Assembly (NCBI RefSeq): GCF_034652275.1
Contig: NZ_JAXIWG010000001.1
Span: forward strand, 1,054,001-1,118,000
DNA length: 64,000 nt
From: Yoonia sp034652275
GTDB taxonomy: Bacteria > Pseudomonadota > Alphaproteobacteria > Rhodobacterales > Rhodobacteraceae
Reading direction: 5' to 3'
The position numbers and the translations under genes were made by a program. The notes beneath the pieces were generated by a model. It saw only the letters and a list, made by a program, of their open reading frames with translations. It had not been told where the DNA came from and did not search any database. Positions 27,070-36,175 of this stretch are shown one piece after another. How positions within the stretch are numbered: position 1 is the stretch's first letter; every line of letters begins with the position of its first letter.

Positions 27070-27095
27070 AAGGCGGGGGTGAACCCCGCCTTTTG
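27070..27095 (+). terminator. Terminator of the acidic-protein gene
   Basis: AAGGCGGGG (27070-27078) pairs with CCCCGCCTT (27084-27092), loop GTGAA, then TT. It begins 20 bases after the stop codon. A clear intrinsic terminator. Confidence 0.85.
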
Positions 27096-27355
27096 CATGA
27101 AATTGGACGAGTGAGCAAATCGCAGCGCGGGGCACACTGTCCGTTTTGAGCCCAAAGCGCCTGATGCTGCGCGATGCATGGATGTCTGCTGTCAAAGGAC
27201 TGCCAAAACCTTTAAAGACTGTTTGGATTTTGAATGGGGTCGCATAGATGCGCGCACTTCGCTTGCCACTGGCGCAAGTATGGCTTCAAACTGACGGTTG
27301 AGCGAGAGCGGGAAGCTTGCCCCAGTCGGCGAGATGAAAAGGAAATTGGGCGGCC
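27096..27355. other. Non-coding stretch before the atypical gene
   Basis: I see no gene, tRNA or clear repeat in these 260 bases. Composition shifts here from GC-rich to more balanced, with AAAACCTTTAAAG and TTTGGATTTTG around 27204-27233. Small open frames are present but show no coding character. A promoter for the gene at 27356 should lie here, but I could not pick one with confidence. Confidence 0.5.
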
Positions 27356-28174
27356 ATGCCGAGGAAACATTTTCATAGCGTTCGTATTGAAGTCATTTCG
27401 TCGATGTTTGATGCCTATATGGTTGGTCCTGATTATTCGAACCACTCAGCAAAAAGAGAGAGGTTCCTTGAACCACATAAAAAAGTGTTACGAGCTAGGG
27501 GCCTGTTGGGCTATATTTCACTCGCATTAATGTCTGCGAAAGTGGTCACCGTTGATCCAAGGATTACCGAACTTCACATCAACCTCACTAATGATCCGCG
27601 TAAGGAGCCAGAATATTACCGCAAAGGTGAGCGCTGGGACCTGATCGTCGATATCTATTGTCCGGTAGCTGAGATTTTGGCGGTTCCATTAGATGATCAA
27701 AGCTTGGGGGAGTTCTTCATCAAGCTGATAGAACGCGCACTCTCACAAGCCGTCGACTATTCTGAATTGCCGCGTGACGTGATCTTGGCTGGTTGTGAGA
27801 GATTTAGAAAATCTGCTTACATCTATCCATATATTATTGGTGAAGAAACGATAAAAGGCACAAAGCTGAAGGGCCGTCTACAAGCCAAAGCCGGTTGCGT
27901 TTCCACAGATCGCATTTTCATGGCGCTTTATCGTGGCAAGCCGATATTTCAGACGGAAATGTCGGGAGTTGACGGAGCGGACTTTGGCCTGCGGACCCAG
28001 TTTGGTGGTTTCACGTGGCAAGACGATGAGATCATTGTAGATATCCCATACTGGCTTCAGGAAAGGCCCGTTGATCTAAGAAATTTAGAATATGTGAAAC
28101 CTAGTCGCATAGACTTGCATGCATTCCCGGAAGCACGGGATTTCATTCGGACTAAATGCGCAGATACTATTTGA
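27356..28174 (+). CDS. Orphan protein with atypical base composition
   Basis: The product has 272 residues, is not recognised, and has no signal peptide or membrane helix. It has short charged segments (R-K-H-F-H-S-V-R-I-E-V), an aromatic-rich centre (Y-I-Y-P-Y-I-I-G) and F-G-L-R-T-Q-F-G-G-F near 210-219. Two 60-base lines I counted within it (27421-27540) are about 47% GC, while neighbouring genes are well above 60%, and AGA, TTA and ATA codons are frequent. That, with non-coding flanks on both sides, suggests acquired DNA. The start is uncertain: only a distant AAAGGAAA precedes the ATG. Confidence 0.65.
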   Translation: MPRKHFHSVRIEVISSMFDAYMVGPDYSNHSAKRERFLEPHKKVLRARGLLGYISLALMSAKVVTVDPRITELHINLTNDPRKEPEYYRKGERWDLIVDIYCPVAEILAVPLDDQSLGEFFIKLIERALSQAVDYSELPRDVILAGCERFRKSAYIYPYIIGEETIKGTKLKGRLQAKAGCVSTDRIFMALYRGKPIFQTEMSGVDGADFGLRTQFGGFTWQDDEIIVDIPYWLQERPVDLRNLEYVKPSRIDLHAFPEARDFIRTKCADTI

Positions 28175-28448
28175 TCCTGCGCATTTAACTTGAACCGCCA
28201 TGTCTGAGGCCGAAATCCGTTCCGCACCACAGTGTGCTCCAAAAACGACTATTTGTTGACGGGTTCCCCAAAGCCGCCTTTGGCGCAGTAGCAGCGAAAT
28301 GGCGCTAAGTCCCGCATAGCGGACATCAAGTGAAAAGCGTTCCCTGGGTTCTTTGTTGATACAATCCGCGCGACATCGCTTCGCAATGGCAAGATGTTTC
28401 TCCCAAGGGCATCATCTACAGCAAAGCGCTGGGACGCACATCGCCTAT
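28175..28448. other. Non-coding flank after the atypical gene
   Basis: No supported gene in 274 bases. A near-palindrome, GTCCCGC-ATA-GCGGAC, lies around 28310-28325 and resembles no terminator I can name. Together with 27096-27355 it brackets the atypical gene and may include remnants of the insertion, but I see no direct repeats or integrase fragment. Confidence 0.45.
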
Positions 28449-28670
28449 TTATTTCCCGTCACGTGCATCAGGGTCGGGCTGGCCGATCCCGACGAAGATC
28501 CGTTTCAGCGGGAACACCCAGCCGATGCCCAGCACCACATAGGTCAGAAACTCCAGCACCAGCGGAAAGCGGTTTGCCTGGCTCATGATCGTCACCGCGA
28601 CGATCATGTAAATCGGCAGGCCGATCACCAGCACCAGAAGGGCAAGTCGTTTGCGGGTCTTGTAGGTCAT
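28449..28670 (-). CDS. DUF2842 family membrane protein
   Basis: The product has 73 residues: basic start M-T-Y-K-T-R-K-R, two hydrophobic helices (about 9-30 and 40-60), and the family tail G-I-G-Q-P-D-P. DUF2842 proteins are small inner-membrane proteins of alphaproteobacteria with unknown role. The start at 28670 follows a GAGG site; the TTG three codons upstream is not preferred. It begins 5 bases after purA ends, so it is in the purA operon. Confidence 0.85.
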   Translation of the reverse strand: MTYKTRKRLALLVLVIGLPIYMIVAVTIMSQANRFPLVLEFLTYVVLGIGWVFPLKRIFVGIGQPDPDARDGK

Positions 28671-28675
28671 CGGCC

Positions 28676-29968
28676 TCAATCAGCGAAAGGATCGGTCACG
28701 AGGATTGTGTCCTCGCGCTCTGGTGAGGTGGAAACTAGGGCGACCGGGCAATCGATCAACTCTTCGATGCGGCGGACGTATTTGATCGCCTGCGCGGGCA
28801 GGTCGGCCCAGGACCGCGCGCCTTCGGTCGATTGCGACCAGCCTTCGATTTCCTCGTAGATCGGGGTGCAGCGGGCCTGTTGGTCGGCAGCGGTAGGCAG
28901 ATAGTCCAGACGTTCGCCGTCAAGTTCGTAGCCCACGCAGATTTTCAGCACCTCGAACCCGTCCAGCACGTCGAGTTTTGTCAGCGCGATGCCGTTGACG
29001 CCCGAAGTCGCACAGGTCTGACGCAACAGGCAGGCGTCAAACCAGCCGCAGCGGCGCTTGCGCCCTGTCGTCGTGCCGAATTCATGGCCGCGCGTGCCCA
29101 GACGGTCACCATCGGCATCCAGCAGTTCGGTCGGGAACGGCCCTTCGCCGACGCGGGTGGTATAGGCCTTGACGATCCCCAGCACGAAATCGATCGCCCC
29201 CGGCCCCATGCCGACGCCTGTCGCGGCCTGCCCTGCGATAACGTTCGACGATGTCACATAGGGATAGGTGCCGAAATCGATGTCGAGCAGCGCGCCCTGC
29301 GCGCCTTCGAACAGGATGCGTTTGCCTGCCTTGCGCTTTTCATTCAGCACCTTCCAGACGGGTTTGGCATAGGGCAGCAGCAAAGGTGCTATCTCGCGCA
29401 GTTGCGCCAGCACCGCATCGCGGTCGATAGGATCGAGGCCAAGCCCACGACGCAGCGCATCGTGATGCACCAGCGCGCGGTCCAGCCGCAGTTCCAGCGT
29501 CGCGTTATCGGCCAGATCAGCCACGCGGATCACGCGGCGGCCGACCTTGTCCTCGTAACATGGGCCGATGCCGCGCCCGGTGGTGCCAATCTTGGCGACG
29601 GAATTCTGGTTTTCACGTGCGCGGTCGAGTTCGCCATGGAACGGCAGGATCAGCGGGGTATTCTCGGCGACCATCAGCGTATCGGGCGTAATCTCGACAC
29701 CTTGGGCACGCAGCGTCTCGATTTCTTTAAGCAGGTGCCAGGGGTCCAGCACCACGCCGTTGCCGATCACGCTGAGCTTTCCCGCCCGCACCACACCCGA
29801 AGGCAGCGCATGCAGTTTGTAGACGGTCCCGTCGATCACCAGCGTATGGCCCGCGTTATGCCCGCCCTGAAAGCGCGCGATGACATCGGCGCGTTCGGAC
29901 AGCCAGTCCACGATCTTGCCTTTGCCTTCATCGCCCCACTGGGCCCCGACGACCACCACATTTGCCAT
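28676..29968 (-). CDS. purA: Adenylosuccinate synthetase
   Basis: The product has 430 residues, the usual length. It opens V-V-V-G-A-Q-W-G-D-E-G-K-G-K, the GTP-site P-loop with the catalytic Asp, followed by G-G-H-N-A-G-H-T. T-T-G-R-K-R-R-C-G-W-F-D lies near 300. It makes adenylosuccinate from IMP and aspartate in AMP synthesis. AAAGGAC lies before the ATG at 29968; frame further upstream to 30100 has no family character. Followed at once by the DUF2842 gene. Confidence 0.95.
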   Translation of the reverse strand: MANVVVVGAQWGDEGKGKIVDWLSERADVIARFQGGHNAGHTLVIDGTVYKLHALPSGVVRAGKLSVIGNGVVLDPWHLLKEIETLRAQGVEITPDTLMVAENTPLILPFHGELDRARENQNSVAKIGTTGRGIGPCYEDKVGRRVIRVADLADNATLELRLDRALVHHDALRRGLGLDPIDRDAVLAQLREIAPLLLPYAKPVWKVLNEKRKAGKRILFEGAQGALLDIDFGTYPYVTSSNVIAGQAATGVGMGPGAIDFVLGIVKAYTTRVGEGPFPTELLDADGDRLGTRGHEFGTTTGRKRRCGWFDACLLRQTCATSGVNGIALTKLDVLDGFEVLKICVGYELDGERLDYLPTAADQQARCTPIYEEIEGWSQSTEGARSWADLPAQAIKYVRRIEELIDCPVALVSTSPEREDTILVTDPFAD

Positions 29969-30102
29969 TGATTTGTCCTTTGCTGATCCGCTGCCCCCTA
30001 TAGCGATGCGGGCGCAGGCGCGAAACCGGAAAGTTGCGCGGGGACGCTGGACAGCGCGGGGCGCGGGCGGCATGGTCGCGGCGGACAAAAGAAAGGCCAA
30101 CC

Positions 30103-30501
30103 ATGGGTTTCATCATCCGCTGGATATTCGCGTTCGGCCTGCTGGCGCTGACCTATAACCCGACCGCGTGGAACTTTGTCCGCTGGGGCATGGACAGCTA
30201 TGAAACCGAATTGCCGCTGGTGGTGCTGGCGGGGCTGATCCTATTGATCGGCTACATCATCTATCTGCGCGCGACGCTGCGGTCGATTGGCGTGTTCGGG
30301 ATGCTGCTGACCGCCGCCGTAGTCGGCACGATCATCTGGGTGCTGTTCGACCAAGGGCTGATCAGCCTGTCGGACCCGACCGTGAATACATGGCTGGCCA
30401 TCCTGACCCTGTCGCTGGTGCTGGCCATCGGGCTAAGCTGGTCCATCGTACGCCGCAGGCTCAGCGGTCAGGCCGATGTCGATGATGTGGATGAACCGTG
30501 A
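30103..30501 (+). CDS. Small four-helix membrane protein (DUF6524-like)
   Basis: The product has 132 residues with four hydrophobic helices. It starts M-G-F-I-I-R-W-I-F-A-F-G-L-L-A-L-T-Y-N-P-T, a pattern I associate with the alphaproteobacterial DUF6524 family, and ends in an acidic tail. The function is unknown. GAAAGG precedes the ATG at 30103. It is divergent from purA and 83 bases before secG; it could share the secG transcript. Confidence 0.72.
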   Translation: MGFIIRWIFAFGLLALTYNPTAWNFVRWGMDSYETELPLVVLAGLILLIGYIIYLRATLRSIGVFGMLLTAAVVGTIIWVLFDQGLISLSDPTVNTWLAILTLSLVLAIGLSWSIVRRRLSGQADVDDVDEP

Positions 30502-30584
30502 CGCTGTGAAAAGACATCAGGGGTTGCGGGGGGCGCTGTCTGCTTTTAGATACGCGCCAGTGCGCTAGCCCCGAAAGGCAAGAA

Positions 30585-30935
30585 ATGGAAAACGTCGTCC
30601 TCATCATCCACCTGATCCTGGCGCTTAGCCTGATCGGCACCGTGCTGTTGCAGCGGTCCGAAGGCGGTGGGCTGGGCATGGGCGGCGGTGGCAGCACGGC
30701 GAACAGTCGCCCGCCTGCATCGGCCATAAGCAAATTCACCTGGATGCTGGCGGCAGCCTTTATCGCCACCTCGATCACACTGACGCTGATCGCAGCGGGC
30801 AATACGGCTGGATCTTCGGTGGCCGACCGCGTGGGCGGTGCCGACCTGAGCGCACCTGTCTCCGTTCCCGACCTTGGCGAAAGCCTGCTGCCACCCTCAC
30901 CGGCAGAAGAGCCGCTGTTGCCGGCAGGCGACTGA
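30585..30935 (+). CDS. secG: Preprotein translocase subunit SecG
   Basis: The product has 116 residues: two helices (about 2-22 and 53-72) joined by the SecG loop L-L-Q-R-S-E-G-G-G-L-G-M-G-G-G. The C-terminal 40 residues are an Ala/Pro-rich extension common in this order. It assists SecYE in protein export. AAGGCAAG precedes the ATG. It is 158 bases before pyrG, a frequent alphaproteobacterial neighbour. Confidence 0.93.
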   Translation: MENVVLIIHLILALSLIGTVLLQRSEGGGLGMGGGGSTANSRPPASAISKFTWMLAAAFIATSITLTLIAAGNTAGSSVADRVGGADLSAPVSVPDLGESLLPPSPAEEPLLPAGD

Positions 30936-31093
30936 CCACAATCTATGGCCGACCTGCAACGGTCGGCAACAGGATCTTGCGTCACGAGGTTGCGCTTCTG
31001 CGCCGAATCCACTATGGGTCAAATCCCGTGATGATGCGATTTTAACGGGTCGCTTTCCCACTATTTCTGGACTTTTCACGGGGGCAGCCGCCT

Positions 31094-32737
31094 ATGGCAC
31101 GTTACATTTTCATCACCGGCGGCGTTGTGTCTTCCTTGGGCAAGGGGTTGGCCTCGGCGGCACTCGGGGCGCTGTTGCAAGCGCGCGGGTTTTCGGTGCG
31201 GCTGCGCAAGCTTGACCCCTACCTGAACGTCGATCCGGGCACGATGTCGCCCTTCGAGCATGGCGAAGTTTTCGTCACCGATGACGGCGCGGAAACCGAC
31301 CTCGACCTTGGCCATTACGAACGCTTTACCGGCGTGCCCGCGCGGCAAACGGATTCGGTCAGTTCCGGGCGCATCTATTCCACGGTGCTCGAAAAAGAAC
31401 GGCGTGGCGATTATCTGGGCAAGACGATTCAGGTCGTCCCCCATGTCACCAACGAGATCAAGGAATTCCTGAAGATCGGCGAGGATGAGGTCGATTTCAT
31501 GCTGTGCGAAATCGGCGGCACCGTGGGCGATATCGAGGGCCTGCCCTTCTTCGAGGCGATCCGCCAGTTTTCGCATGACAAGAAACGCGGGCAATGCATT
31601 TTCATGCATCTGACCCTGCTGCCCTATCTGGCGGCCAGCGGCGAGCTCAAAACCAAACCGACCCAGCACAGCGTCAAGGAATTGCAATCCATCGGCATCG
31701 CGCCCGATATCCTTGTCTGCCGGTCCGAACATCCGATCCCCGAAAAGGAACGCGAAAAGATCGCGCTGTTCTGCAACGTGCGCAAGGAATCGGTCGTCGC
31801 GGCCTATGATCTGAAATCCATCTACGAGGCGCCCCTTGCCTATCACGAACAGGGGCTGGATCAGGCGGTGCTGGATGCCTTCGATATCTCGCCCGCCCCT
31901 GCCCCGAACCTTGCGATGTGGCATGACGTCTATGACCGTATCCACAACCCCGAAGGTCATGTGAAAATCGCCATCGTCGGCAAGTATACCCAGTTGGAAG
32001 ATGCCTATAAATCGATTGCCGAGGCGCTGACGCATGGCGGGATGGCCAACCGTGTGAAGGTCAAGATCGAATGGGTCGATGCGGAACTCTTCGACCGCGC
32101 CGATGCCGCCCCCTATCTGGAAGGCTATCACGCCATTCTGGTCCCCGGCGGTTTTGGCGAACGCGGCACCGAAGGCAAGATCAAGGCGGCACAATTCGCC
32201 CGCGAAAAGAAAATCCCCTATCTGGGCATTTGTCTGGGCATGCAGATGGCCGTGATCGAGGCCGCGCGCAATGTCGCGGGTCTGGCCAAGGCCGGGTCCG
32301 AGGAATTCGACCACGAAGCCGGTGAAAAGCGGTTCGAGCCTGTGGTCTATCACCTCAAGGAATGGGTGCAGGGCAATCACAAGGTCGCGCGCAAGACCGA
32401 TGACGACAAGGGCGGCACGATGCGTCTGGGGGCTTACAGCGCGACCCTGACCGAAGGGTCCCGCGTTGCCGCGATCTATGGCAGCACCACGATCGAGGAA
32501 CGCCACCGCCACCGCTATGAGGTCGATATCAAGTACCGCGAACGGCTGGAGGCGGGCGGGCTGCTGTTTTCGGGCATGTCCCCTGACGGCAAGCTGCCCG
32601 AGATCGTGGAATGGAAGGACCATCCGTGGTTCATCGGCGTGCAGTTTCACCCCGAGCTGAAGTCGAAACCCTTTGCACCGCACCCGCTGTTCGCGGACTT
32701 CGTGCGGGCTGCGGTGGAGATGTCGCGGCTGGTGTGA
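31094..32737 (+). CDS. pyrG: CTP synthase
   Basis: The product has 547 residues. The N-terminal synthetase domain (1-265) begins Y-I-F-I-T-G-G-V-V-S-S-L-G-K-G. The C-terminal class-I glutamine amidotransferase (about 290-547) has its Cys in Y-L-G-I-C-L-G-M-Q and the His/Glu pair in V-Q-F-H-P-E. It converts UTP to CTP using glutamine. The length is normal. It is convergent with the orphan gene ending at 32746, 8 bases away. Confidence 0.96.
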   Translation: MARYIFITGGVVSSLGKGLASAALGALLQARGFSVRLRKLDPYLNVDPGTMSPFEHGEVFVTDDGAETDLDLGHYERFTGVPARQTDSVSSGRIYSTVLEKERRGDYLGKTIQVVPHVTNEIKEFLKIGEDEVDFMLCEIGGTVGDIEGLPFFEAIRQFSHDKKRGQCIFMHLTLLPYLAASGELKTKPTQHSVKELQSIGIAPDILVCRSEHPIPEKEREKIALFCNVRKESVVAAYDLKSIYEAPLAYHEQGLDQAVLDAFDISPAPAPNLAMWHDVYDRIHNPEGHVKIAIVGKYTQLEDAYKSIAEALTHGGMANRVKVKIEWVDAELFDRADAAPYLEGYHAILVPGGFGERGTEGKIKAAQFAREKKIPYLGICLGMQMAVIEAARNVAGLAKAGSEEFDHEAGEKRFEPVVYHLKEWVQGNHKVARKTDDDKGGTMRLGAYSATLTEGSRVAAIYGSTTIEERHRHRYEVDIKYRERLEAGGLLFSGMSPDGKLPEIVEWKDHPWFIGVQFHPELKSKPFAPHPLFADFVRAAVEMSRLV

Positions 32738-32745
32738 GGGGGAAC

Positions 32746-33975
32746 CTACTGCGGGTTCACTAAAGCAAGTGCCGCATCCTTGTAGCATTGCGGCATCGAA
32801 ATGGTCTCTGGCCTTGCGTCGGGGTGCAGATGCTCTCCATACCGATAGGTAAGCTCCCGCGCTGCGCGGGCGGACGATGCATATTCCTCTAGCGTGATGA
32901 CAGGCTCCCACCGGCCTTGGTTGCGCATCAACTGATCCAACCGGCCCAAAGCGCCCGACGCAATACAGATGTTCACGCTGTCTGCGCAATGTATCGCGCA
33001 ACTGTTCAAGATTGGTTGAAGGTCATAGGACCGTCCGGCATCTTCAAAGATAAATGATCCCAGAGCGTCGAGGTCGGCGTCGCTGATGACTAATTCGGCG
33101 CGCGGGGCGGCAAACACGATGGGCCTGACAAGATCAATCATCCGCTGCACGTTTTGATCGGGTGGAGGAAGGAAGTCTTCGACCATATTTCCAACGATGG
33201 AAAAAATATGCGGCGCAGTCTTCAATGCAGCCCATTCTCCATTGTTCAGTGCGTTCAAGAACTGATCCTCCACGTCAAGGGACCATGGCTCGTCACCCCA
33301 CGCGGTACTCAATGCCTCGATTCTTTCCTGTTCTGAGTAGTCAGGATTGGAAATCACGGCATGGTCCAGCCCGCGAGCAAGCCACATATGTGACCGGATC
33401 GTCGGGTCATCCCTAAACTGGCCTTCGATGAATTTCATCGCCGGAACGTCGATCTCAGGTCGGGATGACCAAAGGCCAGACAAACCCCGCGTTTGGTAGA
33501 TAAGCGGTTCGGTGAACCCTGCATCCAGCAGCATGTGCGCGCCGGATATCCACTCTTCTGGCGTCGTCGCATCGGTCATGCGTTGATGTGCCTCACTCAG
33601 GAGGTCGCGTGTCGCTGTGTCACGGTAAACACTGAAGGAATAGGCACGTTGACCCGGATCAGCGAGCAGCAAAGCCCGCCGTTCTTCCCTACTCATATCC
33701 GGAAAATCGATATGCCCAAACCGGCGATCAATCGTGTTCACCAACCCCATTGCCGCCAAGTTGCCCTCTGCCGCCATTGTTGCAAGCGCAACCAGTGCGT
33801 CAGTCGACTCCTCCGCGTGCAGCCAAGCAAGGGCCGCCGCGCGCAGAGCGGGATCGTCAGCACCCTGCACTGCCTGTGGCAGAGCGGCGAAACCCCACAG
33901 GCTCAGAACGCAGGAGGTCATAAAAAGGCGTAGCCCTGATTGCATCGCAGATTTCGCCACAACTTTAGGTATCAT
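32746..33975 (-). CDS. Exported orphan protein
   Basis: The product has 409 residues and is not recognised. A signal-peptide-like segment occupies about residues 15-38 (L-F-M-T-S-C-V-L-S-L-W-G then A-V-Q-G-A). The rest is alpha-helical and Ala/Leu/Asp-rich with paired short helices (A-A-L-A-W-L-H-A-E-E, A-L-V-A-L-A-T-M-A), suggesting a helical-repeat solenoid, and a C-I-H-C pair near 330 that could form a disulfide. An internal ATG at 33942 would place the signal nearer the N-terminus and is a real alternative start. No functional context. Confidence 0.7.
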   Translation of the reverse strand: MIPKVVAKSAMQSGLRLFMTSCVLSLWGFAALPQAVQGADDPALRAAALAWLHAEESTDALVALATMAAEGNLAAMGLVNTIDRRFGHIDFPDMSREERRALLLADPGQRAYSFSVYRDTATRDLLSEAHQRMTDATTPEEWISGAHMLLDAGFTEPLIYQTRGLSGLWSSRPEIDVPAMKFIEGQFRDDPTIRSHMWLARGLDHAVISNPDYSEQERIEALSTAWGDEPWSLDVEDQFLNALNNGEWAALKTAPHIFSIVGNMVEDFLPPPDQNVQRMIDLVRPIVFAAPRAELVISDADLDALGSFIFEDAGRSYDLQPILNSCAIHCADSVNICIASGALGRLDQLMRNQGRWEPVITLEEYASSARAARELTYRYGEHLHPDARPETISMPQCYKDAALALVNPQ

Positions 33976-34054
33976 CGCCGAACATGCCGTGATTGATCAC
34001 GCGAAGCAATCGCTGATGGTCAGCGCGCACAACCCCCGCAGCCAGCTAGCCCCT

Positions 34055-34792
34055 TCAAAACCCGAAACTGACCCGCCGCGTGACCATAAGACTGACGCTG
34101 GTCTGGTCCTTGCTTTGCACGATGGGGCTGCCGGCGGCGTCGCCCTGCAGTTGGTCATAGCGCAGGATGCCAAGCACGCCCCAGTCGGCTGTGACCTGAT
34201 AGCTGACCTCGGCCGCGATCCCCGTGCTGATTATGCCCGCCCCTGCATCATACGCACCAAAACTGCTGGTCACCGCCTCGGCCGCGCTGACGCCGAAATA
34301 GGTCTGCGCGTAATCGTCGCTACCCCACAACAGGCGCGGGCCGCCCCGCACTGTCCAGCGGTCGCCGGGGCGGTACACAAGATCGCCGCCGACTTCGGCC
34401 ACCAAGGCTTCATGGCCGCCAAAACCATAGCGCACCGCAGTGAAGGCTTCGAACTGCGGAGCAAAAAACGTCACTGCACCGCCCAGTTCCAGCGTGGCAT
34501 CGATATCGGCGAGTCCCGCCAATTCGGCATGATCAGCAGCCGCACGCGCCCCGATGAACCGCAATGAGCCACCAAACCCCAGGCTGTAAAGACCGCTGTC
34601 GCCCAGCGCGACCTTGCCCACCGATGTCTCACCGAATGTCAGCCGTCCGGTCACGCCGGTCTCGTTGCTGTCCGCGCCGAAATAGGCAGGGGCGGATTGC
34701 GCACCAAGGCCGATGACCACGCTTCTATCGTCCGTCGCCTGCGCAAGCCCCGCAGACGGGAACCCAAGTACCAATATGATCAAACCACGCAT
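34055..34792 (-). CDS. MipA/OmpV family outer-membrane protein
   Basis: The product has 245 residues. It has a short signal ending G-L-A-Q-A, then V-I-G-L-G-A-Q-S-A-P-A-Y-F-G, the family opening. Amphipathic strands follow and the protein ends in a terminal Phe (R-R-V-S-F-G-F), the outer-membrane barrel insertion signal. MipA links murein enzymes in E. coli, while OmpV relatives are porin-like; the role here is unknown. It is divergent from rlmJ. Confidence 0.85.
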   Translation of the reverse strand: MRGLIILVLGFPSAGLAQATDDRSVVIGLGAQSAPAYFGADSNETGVTGRLTFGETSVGKVALGDSGLYSLGFGGSLRFIGARAAADHAELAGLADIDATLELGGAVTFFAPQFEAFTAVRYGFGGHEALVAEVGGDLVYRPGDRWTVRGGPRLLWGSDDYAQTYFGVSAAEAVTSSFGAYDAGAGIISTGIAAEVSYQVTADWGVLGILRYDQLQGDAAGSPIVQSKDQTSVSLMVTRRVSFGF

Positions 34793-34911
34793 AACTGTCC
34801 TTCATCCTTCTTGCCTGATGCAAATGGCGTCACAAAACTCATGGGCAAGTGACTTGGCACCATCGACACACAAGGATAGGCACGGAGCAGCCCAACCAAA
34901 GGTTTCAGATC

Positions 34912-35700
34912 ATGCTGTCCTATCAACACGGCTATCACGCCGGAAACCTCGCGGATGTTCACAAGCACAGCTTGCTGGCGTGGATGCTGGCCTATCTGAC
35001 GCAGAAGGACAAACCGTTGTCCTATCTGGAAACCCATGCCGGACGCGGGCTTTATGATCTGACCGATGCCGCCGCCCTCAAGACCGGAGAGGCCGCCAAG
35101 GGCATCGCCATTGCCGCCGACTGGTTTGCGCCGGATCATCCTTACAGCGCTGTGCTGGCACGTATCCGCGCGAAATACGGCCGCGATGCCTATCCCGGAT
35201 CGCCGCTCGTTGCTGCCGAAATGCTGCGCCCTGTCGACAGCATCCATCTGGCGGAACTGCACCCGCAGGAATATGCGGCCCTAGCCGAAACCATGGCCCC
35301 TTACGGCGGCGTGTTCCGCCAGCGCGACGGGTTCGAGATGGCGCTGTCGCTCTGCCCGCCCGATCCACGCCGCGGGCTGTTGCTGGTCGATCCCAGTTTC
35401 GAGGTGAAGTCGGATTACGACACGATCCCGCCACTGCTGGCCAAGGTGCATCGCAAATGGGGCGTGGGCGTTCTGGTGCTGTGGTATCCCGTCCTGACCG
35501 ACGGCCCGCACCGCCCGATGCTGCGCGCTTTGCAGGACGCATTCCCCGAAGGATTGCGTCACGAAGTGGCCTTTCCCCCCGCCCGCGACGGGCACCGGAT
35601 GGTCGGGTCCGGCCTTTTCGTGGTGAACCCGCCTTATGGGCTGGAAGAAGAAGGCGCGCGCCTGTCAGCGCTGTTCTGCCAGCACCTCATGCAGAATTGA
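34912..35700 (+). CDS. rlmJ: 23S rRNA (adenine-N6)-methyltransferase RlmJ
   Basis: The product has 262 residues. It begins M-L-S-Y-Q-H-G-Y-H-A-G-N-L-A-D-V-H-K-H, the RlmJ signature. The SAM site E-T-H-A-G-R-G-L-Y lies near 41-49 and the adenine-methyltransferase catalytic N-P-P-Y near 239-242. In E. coli the enzyme modifies A2030 of 23S rRNA. The start at 34912 is set by the conserved N-terminus. It is followed 37 bases later by the TerB-like gene. Confidence 0.93.
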   Translation: MLSYQHGYHAGNLADVHKHSLLAWMLAYLTQKDKPLSYLETHAGRGLYDLTDAAALKTGEAAKGIAIAADWFAPDHPYSAVLARIRAKYGRDAYPGSPLVAAEMLRPVDSIHLAELHPQEYAALAETMAPYGGVFRQRDGFEMALSLCPPDPRRGLLLVDPSFEVKSDYDTIPPLLAKVHRKWGVGVLVLWYPVLTDGPHRPMLRALQDAFPEGLRHEVAFPPARDGHRMVGSGLFVVNPPYGLEEEGARLSALFCQHLMQN

Positions 35701-35737
35701 TGTTTGTTCCGGCAGCAAAACGTCTTATGTGGGGTCC

Positions 35738-36175
35738 ATGTTTGCAGACCTGATCCGGCGCATGTCCGCCCCCGCCCCGCAGCCCCTGTCCGACCCTGAT
35801 GCGCGTCTGGCGCTCGGCGCGCTTCTGGTGCGCATCGCGCGCACAGATGGCAGTTACGATCCATCCGAGAAGGCCCAGATCGACCGGACCCTGATGTCCC
35901 GCTATGCCCTGACCGAGCCCGAGGCCGCGGCGTTGCGCGCCGATTGCGAAGCGCTGGAGGCCGAAGCTCCCGATACCGTCCGCTTTACCCGCGCGATCAA
36001 GGATGCCGTGGTCTATGAACAGCGCCTGTCGGTGATCGAGGCGCTCTGGCGGGTCGTGCTGGCCGACGGCGTACGCGACGAACACGAGGACAGCATGATG
36101 CGGATGACCGCGTCCTTGCTGGGGATCACCGATCAGGACAGCAATGCGGCACGGTTGCGCGTCACGCCGTCATGA
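35738..36175 (+). CDS. TerB-like protein
   Basis: The product has 145 residues and is all-helical. The first half carries A-L-G-A-L-L-V-R-I-A-R-T-D-G-S-Y-D, with acidic residues placed as in TerB metal sites. The second half repeats the pattern (R-V-V-L-A-D-G-V-R-D-E-H-E-D). TerB-like proteins are named for tellurite resistance, but chromosomal single copies have no known function. The stop overlaps the next start (ATGA), so the two are translated together. Confidence 0.82.
   Translation: MFADLIRRMSAPAPQPLSDPDARLALGALLVRIARTDGSYDPSEKAQIDRTLMSRYALTEPEAAALRADCEALEAEAPDTVRFTRAIKDAVVYEQRLSVIEALWRVVLADGVRDEHEDSMMRMTASLLGITDQDSNAARLRVTPS

Noticed and set aside
27050..28450. Attachment site, integrase fragment or tRNA marking the atypical island
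   Set aside because: I looked for a tRNA 3' end, direct repeats at both borders and integrase motifs and found none I could support.
31076..33001. Very long open frame (about 640 codons) antisense to pyrG and the neighbouring orphan
   Set aside because: It mirrors codon bias of a GC-rich gene with G/C at third positions. The translated product is His/Gly/Asp-rich without domain character, while pyrG on the other strand is unmistakable. The same holds for long antisense frames over thrS (54552-56387), the flotillin gene (5664-7208), metY (7248-8711) and phaC (48200-49936).
35738..36175. Tellurite-resistance locus
   Set aside because: Only one TerB-like gene is present. The terZCDE partners needed for the resistance system are absent, and the neighbours are rlmJ and a binding-fold protein.
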